Origin: Proteus terrae
Lineage (GTDB): Bacteria; Pseudomonadota; Gammaproteobacteria; Enterobacterales; Enterobacteriaceae
Length of the DNA stretch: 64,000 nt
NCBI RefSeq assembly: GCF_003144325.1
Contig: NZ_PENS01000013.1
Span: forward strand, 1 to 64,000
Direction: 5' to 3'
Position 1 is the first letter of the stretch; the number at the start of each line of letters is the position of its first letter. The notes below the pieces were generated by a model. It did not search any database, was not told the DNA's origin, and saw only the letters and a program-made list of their open reading frames with translations. The position numbers were made by a program, and so were the translations under genes. Of the stretch, positions 58,429 to 64,000 are shown piece by piece.

Positions 58429-58505
58429 GCGTCCATAGCTCAGTTGGTTAGAGCACCACCTTGACATGGTGGGGGTCGGTGGTTCGAGTCCACTTGGACG
58501 CACCA
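58429..58505 (+). tRNA. valV: tRNA-Val (anticodon GAC), copy 1
   Basis: 77 bases including encoded CCA. D-arm AGCTCAGTTGGTTAGAGC, anticodon loop TTGACAT giving GAC, variable GGGGTC, T-arm GGTTCGAGTCC. Matches E. coli valV/valW, which also lie between mdtK and pykF. Confidence 0.97.
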
Positions 58506-58534
58506 TTTATTTCTCGACAACGTTTCAATACAGT

Positions 58535-58611
58535 GCGTCCATAGCTCAGTTGGTTAGAGCACCACCTTGACATGGTGGGGGTCGGTGGTTCGAGTCCACT
58601 TGGACGCACCA
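58535..58611 (+). tRNA. valW: tRNA-Val (anticodon GAC), copy 2
   Basis: Identical in sequence to copy 1, 29 bp downstream, so probably a single transcript processed into two tRNAs. Confidence 0.97.
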
Positions 58612-59078
58612 TTTCTCTTTCTCTATTTTCTTATTTTTACTCATCTTACCTACCCTACAAAATAATTAATTTAGCTTGCAATATTTTATTGCGCAACAAA
58701 GTGTTTAAAAAACAAGCAATCAACGCCGTATTTTGATCACATCACTTAAATTTACCTTTTTTCGATTTTCTTCATAGAAATTAACCTCTATAATACGAAA
58801 CATAATTTTGTTGAAAGGTTTCAGCGTGTTGATTTACGGGCATCTTTAGAAAACAGAACAAATGAATCGTGATAGACTATAATGTAAGATGTCTGCCAAC
58901 CTTTGATACAAAATAGTGACAAGATTTTTATGATGTTGCTGAACCATTAACATGTTGCGCAACTTATCCATTAGAGATGAGTTTGTACACCCTGTTTTGC
59001 ACCGTTGATACTGTTAATAGAAAACAGCGACATTAATCCTTATTCATCCATTACAATACAACCATTAAATAGACTGCC
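58612..59078. other. pykF upstream region
   Basis: 467 bp without ORF. It contains the Cra-like site at 58810-58825, then more than 200 bp of leader or promoter sequence. No terminator for the tRNAs is obvious. Confidence 0.55.
58810..58825. promoter_or_regulatory. Putative Cra (FruR) operator of pykF
   Basis: GTTGAAAGGTTTCAGC matches the Cra consensus GCTGAA-N4-TTCAGC at all but one of the arm positions. Cra represses pykF in E. coli. It lies about 255 bp before the ATG. Confidence 0.65.
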
Positions 59079-60491
59079 ATGAAAAAGACAAAAATTGTTT
59101 GCACCATCGGACCAAAAACCGAATCTGAAGAAAAACTGAATCAATTACTGGACGCAGGCATGAACGTTATGCGTCTAAACTTCTCTCACGGTGACTATGA
59201 AGAGCATGGCAACCGTATCAAAAACCTGCGTGACGTTTGCGCTAAAACAGGCAAAAAAGCCGCTATCTTATTAGATACTAAAGGCCCAGAAATTCGTACC
59301 ATCAAATTAGAAGGTGGTAATGATGTCGCTTTAGTTGCTGGTCAAACTTTCACTTTCACCACAGACAAAACTGTTGTAGGTAATAAAGACCGCGTTGCTG
59401 TAACTTACGAAGGTTTTGCTAAAGACTTAACTGTTGGTAACACCGTTTTAGTTGATGATGGTCTTATCGGCATGAAAGTCACTGCTGTAACTGATAAAGA
59501 AGTTGTTTGTGAAGTTTTAAACAACGGCGACTTAGGTGAAAATAAAGGTGTTAACTTACCTGGCGTTTCTATCGGTTTACCTGCATTAGCTGAAAAAGAT
59601 AAACAAGATCTTATCTTTGGTTGCGAGCAAGGCGTTGATTTCGTTGCTGCATCATTCATTCGTAAACGTTCTGACGTTGAAGAAATGCGTGCTCACTTAA
59701 ATGCACACGGCGGCGAAAACATCATGATCATCTCAAAAATTGAAAACCAAGAAGGTTTAAACAATTTTGATGAGATCTTAGAAGCATCTGACGGTATCAT
59801 GGTTGCTCGTGGCGACCTAGGTGTTGAGATCCCAGTTGAAGAAGTTATCTTCGCACAAAAAATGATGATCGAAAAATGTAACGCTGCACGTAAAGTGGTT
59901 ATCACTGCAACGCAAATGTTAGATTCAATGATCAAAAACCCACGCCCTACTCGTGCTGAAGCGGGTGACGTTGCGAATGCTATCTTAGATGGTACTGATG
60001 CTGTTATGTTGTCAGGTGAAAGTGCAAAAGGTAAATACCCAGTAGAAGCTGTGACTATCATGGCAACTATCTGTGATCGTACAGACCGTATCATGCAATC
60101 TCGTCTTGATTACAAACAAACAGCTGCAAAATTACGCGTAACTGAAGCAGTTTGTCGCGGTGCGGTTGAAATGGCTGAAAACTTAGATGCGCCTCTGATT
60201 GTTGTAGCAACTTTCGGTGGTAAATCAGCGCGTTCTATCCGTAAATATTTCCCAACTGCACCAATCTTAGCATTAACAAACAACGAAGAAACAGCTCGTC
60301 AGTTACTGTTAGTTAAAGGTGTAACCACTCAATTAGTTAACGAAATCGCCTCTACTGATGACTTCTACCGTATTGGTAAAGAAGCTGCATTAGCAAGTGG
60401 TTTAGCGCATGCTGGTGAGCGTGTTGTTATGGTTACTGGTGCCCTGGTTGATAGCGGTACAACAAATACTTCATCTGTTCACGTGCTGTAA
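59079..60491 (+). CDS. pykF: Pyruvate kinase I
   Basis: 470 residues, same length as E. coli PykF. It makes pyruvate and ATP from phosphoenolpyruvate and ADP, activated by fructose 1,6-bisphosphate. Signature [17 protein letters not shown] (catalytic Lys) and [12 protein letters not shown]; ends SSVHVL. The codon choice looks highly expressed. Terminator follows. Confidence 0.97.
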   Translation: MKKTKIVCTIGPKTESEEKLNQLLDAGMNVMRLNFSHGDYEEHGNRIKNLRDVCAKTGKKAAILLDTKGPEIRTIKLEGGNDVALVAGQTFTFTTDKTVVGNKDRVAVTYEGFAKDLTVGNTVLVDDGLIGMKVTAVTDKEVVCEVLNNGDLGENKGVNLPGVSIGLPALAEKDKQDLIFGCEQGVDFVAASFIRKRSDVEEMRAHLNAHGGENIMIISKIENQEGLNNFDEILEASDGIMVARGDLGVEIPVEEVIFAQKMMIEKCNAARKVVITATQMLDSMIKNPRPTRAEAGDVANAILDGTDAVMLSGESAKGKYPVEAVTIMATICDRTDRIMQSRLDYKQTAAKLRVTEAVCRGAVEMAENLDAPLIVVATFGGKSARSIRKYFPTAPILALTNNEETARQLLLVKGVTTQLVNEIASTDDFYRIGKEAALASGLAHAGERVVMVTGALVDSGTTNTSSVHVL

Positions 60492-60509
60492 TTAATCGCT
60501 TTACAACTG

Positions 60510-60547
60510 AAAACACCACTTCACTATTTGAAGTGGTGTTTTTTTAA
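60510..60547 (+). terminator. Terminator of pykF
   Basis: AAACACCACTTCA ... TGAAGTGGTGTTTTTTT, convergent with gadC. Confidence 0.85.
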
Positions 60548-60587
60548 TGCATTTTAATGGCAATTCCCTTTACCTATTATTTTTTGG

Positions 60588-62144
60588 TTACACGTTATTC
60601 TTATCTGTCTCTTCCCTATTTTTTAATAATAAATAATGTGTTGCACGAGCACGAGGATGAATAAAAAAATGCCCTGCTGGTGCATTGTGGCTTTTGATAT
60701 GAACTAAAGATATATTGTTAGCTGGTTTACCTTGTTTAGAACGACACGCATAAACAATAAATGGTAAAGCAAAGATAATAAGAAAGCCGACTATCAGCAA
60801 CGTAACGTAAGTTTCATCACTTTTTGAGTTCGGTAAAGAGCTTGGTGGGAAAAAAGAAACCACAAACGCAATAATAGAGAGCAATAAACCCGCCATTGCA
60901 ACAAGAAGTTTAACGTTTTTACCGCCAGGAATACGAAACGCTCGCTTTTTATCGGCTTGTTTACAAGTAAGTTGCATATAACCTAAGAAAAGCATGAAAT
61001 AACTACACAGATAAATAACGACCGTTAAGGCTAAAGCAATTAAGAACGACATATTACCGCCACCACCGGTATTAGTCAGAATAATGATCGCAATACTTGT
61101 TATCAATAATTGAGAAATCACTAAAGCAACAGGTACCCCATTTTTATTCACCTTCGCTAACGACTTCGGTAAAATACCTTTTTCAGCAGCAACATACATA
61201 CCTCGAGAAGGTCCTACAATCCAAGACGCTATCTCTGCTAATACCCCTAACAATAATAAAGCAGCAATAATCCTAACGGCCCAATCAAGTGTATTACTGA
61301 AGTGAGAGACTAAAACACTGAACGTTTGTACGACACCTGCTGATAAGTTAATTTCATTATTAGGTATCACCGCAGCAACAGATAACCCCCCAATAGAACT
61401 TAAACAAATCGCCACTATCATTAGTAAGAACATGGCAATTGGATAATCTCGCCCTGGGTTTTTCATCTCGTTAACATGGGTTGCTGAAGCTTCTACGCCC
61501 ATATAGCTTAAAATGAACGCAACAAAAACAACTAATGTCCCTATTTGGGTAAAATCAGGGAAAAAAGTTTTTGTGCTTATTTCAATCGCTAATGGCGCTC
61601 CGCTCATCAAATAACTGACAGCTAAAACAATTAAAATTAAAGCAGGTAATAAAATGCCAGCAAAAAAACCAAGTTTGGCAATAGATGCCGTGTATTTGGT
61701 GCCGCCAAATTGGGTAAATGCTAATACCCAAAGAATAATTAAAGCTGCAACAGTTTTAATTATTGGGTCGGTATTTAATTCAGGCCAATTAAGAATATAA
61801 GAAAGTGCACCTAATACGAAGTAAAGCATCGGAATAAACCCAATAGCAATTTGCAGATAACCAAAAGAAATAGCTGCAAATCCCCAACGCTCACCCAATG
61901 TATTTGATACCCAAGCGAATACGCCCCCTTCTTGCCAGCCTTCTACTGTCGCCATTTCAGCTGCACATAATGCAACAGGAATAAACCATAATAATCCACC
62001 TAAAAGTAAGAAGAAAACAAGACTAAAACCAGAAGTTGCAAAAGTTGGATATTCATATACCGCCATCACCATCGAAGCAGTAATAGCAAAAAAACCAACT
62101 AATGTAAGTTGTTTGGGTGCTGAGTTTGTTGATGATGTAACCAT
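60588..62144 (-). CDS. gadC: Glutamate:GABA antiporter GadC
   Basis: 518 residues of the APC superfamily with about 12 helices. It swaps external glutamate for internal GABA. The C-terminal plug that closes the channel at neutral pH is present: [20 protein letters not shown] matches E. coli GadC, followed by a short extra tail. GGAGG precedes ATG 62144. It follows gadB on the same strand after 103 bp that contain two hairpins. Confidence 0.94.
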   Translation of the reverse strand: MVTSSTNSAPKQLTLVGFFAITASMVMAVYEYPTFATSGFSLVFFLLLGGLLWFIPVALCAAEMATVEGWQEGGVFAWVSNTLGERWGFAAISFGYLQIAIGFIPMLYFVLGALSYILNWPELNTDPIIKTVAALIILWVLAFTQFGGTKYTASIAKLGFFAGILLPALILIVLAVSYLMSGAPLAIEISTKTFFPDFTQIGTLVVFVAFILSYMGVEASATHVNEMKNPGRDYPIAMFLLMIVAICLSSIGGLSVAAVIPNNEINLSAGVVQTFSVLVSHFSNTLDWAVRIIAALLLLGVLAEIASWIVGPSRGMYVAAEKGILPKSLAKVNKNGVPVALVISQLLITSIAIIILTNTGGGGNMSFLIALALTVVIYLCSYFMLFLGYMQLTCKQADKKRAFRIPGGKNVKLLVAMAGLLLSIIAFVVSFFPPSSLPNSKSDETYVTLLIVGFLIIFALPFIVYACRSKQGKPANNISLVHIKSHNAPAGHFFIHPRARATHYLLLKNREETDKNNV

Positions 62145-62159
62145 ACAATCCTCCTGAAA

Positions 62160-62237
62160 TTTATTCAGAAAAAATAATTACACTGTAATTATTATCTAGA
62201 AGGAGGTTGAGAATGGATAGCGATCCTCAACCTCAAA
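62160..62237 (-). promoter_or_regulatory. Two hairpins between gadB and gadC (possible attenuator)
   Basis: In transcript order: GAGGTTGAG ... CTCAACCTC (62204-62234), without a T-run. Then AATAATTAC-AGT-GTAATTATT followed by T6 (about 62165-62195), a weak A/T-type intrinsic terminator. They could lower gadC expression relative to gadB. Confidence 0.5.
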
Positions 62238-62247
62238 ATGAACAGAA

Positions 62248-63639
62248 TTAACTATGGTTAAAACCACTACCATCTTCTGCTGATAAAGGATTGCTGACTG
62301 GGTGTTTATCAAAGTATTCTAGCGTACGTTTGAAATCATCAATTAATAGTGAGGCAAGATCTAGGCTGACACCATGACGAACTAAAATACGTTGGATCAC
62401 TAAATCTTCACGATTAGCAGGCATGGAATAAGCAGGAACTTGCCAACCGCGACTACGTAATTTATCTGCAATATCGTATAAAGAATAAGTGACTTTAGCG
62501 TCTTTTTTTAGTTTCCATGCTAATGCTGGGATACCTTCTTTACAATCACCACTAAATATCATTTCAAAAGGACCTAACTTTTCAATTTCCCTTGCTAAAT
62601 ATTGTGCTGTTGAGTAGCAAGCGTTATGAATTTTTGTATAACCTTCTCGGCCTAAACGTAAGAAGTTATAGTATTGAGCAATAATTTGCCCGCCAGGGCG
62701 TGAGAAATTCAGCGCAAAAGTAGGCATGTTACCGCCTAAGTAGTTCACATTAAAGATAAGCTCTTCAGGCAGATCTTTTGCTTCACGCCAAACAACCCAA
62801 CCTGCACCTAATGGCGCCAAACCAAATTTATGCCCTGAAGCATTAATAGATTTTACTCGTGGTAAACGGAAATCCCATTCAATATCGGGTGCACAAAAAG
62901 GAGCCAAAAAGCCACCACTTGCGCCATCAACGTGAATTGGTATATCTAAACCTGTTTCTTTTTGCAGTTTATCTAATGCGTCATGAACCGCTTTGACAGG
63001 CTCATAGGTACAGGTAAAAGTAACTCCTAAAGTTGGTACAACCCCAATAGTATTTTCATCCACACGTTTAATGACCTCTTCTGGACTCATCATTAAACGA
63101 TCTCCCTCTAAAGGGATCTCTCTTAATTCCACATCAAAATAACGAGCGAATTTATGCCAACAAATTTGAACAGGACCACAAATCAAATTCGGTTTATCTG
63201 TTGGTTTTCCTTGTGCAATACGTTTTTTACGCCATTGCCATTTTAATGCTAGCCCACCTAACATTGCAGCTTCTGATGAACCAATAGTAGAACAACCTAG
63301 CGTATTTAATGCATCAGGCGAAGACCACAAATCAGCTAACATATGAACGCAACGATTTTCAATTTCAGCTGTTTGCGGATATTCATCTTTATCTATCATA
63401 TTTTTATCAATAGAAATATCCATTAAATCGCGTATTTCATCGTCAACCCAAGTTTGGCAAAATGTCGCTAAATTTTGTCTTGAGTTGCCATCTAACATTA
63501 ATTCATCACGGACAGCATTAAAAACGTTACGTGGATTATTTTCTTTCTGCGGGATTTTTGTTTTAGGTAAGGATTGAGAAAGGTTGAGAGATGCATATAT
63601 ATCATCTAGTTCATTATAATTTGATGATTTGTTTTTCAT
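62248..63639 (-). CDS. gadB: Glutamate decarboxylase GadB
   Basis: 463 residues, PLP-dependent, converting glutamate to GABA and CO2 while using up a proton. The PLP lysine is Lys271 in [16 protein letters not shown] is the cofactor-ring Asp/His region. The C-terminus GFNHS resembles the E. coli FKHT end whose His closes the active site at neutral pH (here His462). It forms the glutamate acid-resistance system with gadC. Confidence 0.95.
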   Translation of the reverse strand: MKNKSSNYNELDDIYASLNLSQSLPKTKIPQKENNPRNVFNAVRDELMLDGNSRQNLATFCQTWVDDEIRDLMDISIDKNMIDKDEYPQTAEIENRCVHMLADLWSSPDALNTLGCSTIGSSEAAMLGGLALKWQWRKKRIAQGKPTDKPNLICGPVQICWHKFARYFDVELREIPLEGDRLMMSPEEVIKRVDENTIGVVPTLGVTFTCTYEPVKAVHDALDKLQKETGLDIPIHVDGASGGFLAPFCAPDIEWDFRLPRVKSINASGHKFGLAPLGAGWVVWREAKDLPEELIFNVNYLGGNMPTFALNFSRPGGQIIAQYYNFLRLGREGYTKIHNACYSTAQYLAREIEKLGPFEMIFSGDCKEGIPALAWKLKKDAKVTYSLYDIADKLRSRGWQVPAYSMPANREDLVIQRILVRHGVSLDLASLLIDDFKRTLEYFDKHPVSNPLSAEDGSGFNHS

Positions 63640-64000
63640 ATTAATACCCTACTAAAATAAATATAATAAGAAATGAATAGGTGTAACGCTTATTTATTAA
63701 AGATAGTCAACAATATAAAAAGTGAGAAATGAAATTCAAATTTAATTTTAGATCTGATAATTAACGTGATACTTTGTTTCAATTTAAATCATTTTTTGGT
63801 ACAATGTGTTATCATAATGAGGATTACCAACATTAAAAATCAACACAGAAACACTTCATTATCATAAAAAAAACATTTACATAATAAAAAACTCACTTTA
63901 CTGAGCCAAAAAGATTCATTTTGTATTTACTTATTTTTCCTAAGATATTGATGTTTGGTTAAATATAAAAATGACAATATATTAAAAAAATATTTTATGG
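63640..64000. other. gadB upstream region (to right edge)
   Basis: 361 bp, very AT-rich, no ORF on either strand. AGGG lies six bases before gadB ATG 63639. I could not identify a GadE box. No gadE, gadX or gadW gene is present up to the window edge. Confidence 0.5.

Noticed and set aside
58291..58506. Minus-strand ORF of 71 codons
   Set aside because: It runs through the tRNA-Val gene and is a by-product of the tRNA sequence.

Overview
The window is AT-rich enterobacterial chromosome. Its gene order follows the Escherichia coli yciC-yciB-yciA-tonB-clsA, ttcA-fnrS-zntB, mppA-tpx-tyrR-psp-sap-fabI and gstA-pdxY-tyrS-pdxH-anmK-slyB/slyA-gloA-rnt-grxD-sodB-purR-punRC-cfa-ribC-mdtK-valVW-pykF blocks. 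Base composition, the gene complement and a glutathione transferase very close to the characterised Proteus mirabilis B1-1 enzyme (as I remember it) point to Morganellaceae, most likely a Proteus species other than P. mirabilis. That assignment is inference, not a database result.

Layout. 0-0.5 kb: the tail of an unidentified reading frame, a terminator, and a gene-free stretch with three NsrR-type operators. 0.5-9.2 kb: ompW with an FNR box, yciC, a SulP transporter, yciB, an ERIC repeat, yciA, tonB with a Fur box, yciY, clsA and yciU. 9.2-13.9 kb: an accessory stretch of small genes, including a membrane ORF without a standard start codon, an AhpD-like protein, a lipoprotein with a C8 tract, a GNAT acetyltransferase, an Ail/OmpX-like barrel, a frameshifted nucleotidyltransferase and leuE. 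14-17.2 kb: a four-cluster ferredoxin, ttcA, the anaerobic small RNA FnrS and zntB. 17.5-23.9 kb: a lipoprotein, a second small barrel, a large intergenic region with tandem terminators, mppA, tpx, tyrR and a hypothetical gene. 24.4-35.4 kb: the envelope-stress operon pspABCD-ycjX-ycjF with divergent pspF, a RyhB small RNA with its Fur box, and sapABCDF. 35.5-58.3 kb: fabI to mdtK, mostly housekeeping and redox genes, with a second ERIC, the tiny gene ynhF, and an accessory insertion (lipoproteins, a TSUP permease and a small acidic protein) between grxD and sodB. 58.4-64 kb: two identical tRNA-Val(GAC) genes, pykF with a Cra site, and a gadB-gadC acid-resistance pair.

Themes. Oxygen, iron and nitric-oxide control recur: an FNR box at ompW, FnrS with its own FNR box, a Fur box at tonB, RyhB under a Fur box with its classical target sodB 20 kb away, and the NsrR operator cluster. 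Envelope homeostasis is the other theme (psp, sap, ycjXF, clsA, cfa, slyB, mppA). No CRISPR array, prophage or complete insertion sequence was seen. The least explained parts are the NsrR cluster at the left edge, the small ORF starting with ATA, the 18.8-19.4 kb intergenic region and the accessory small genes.
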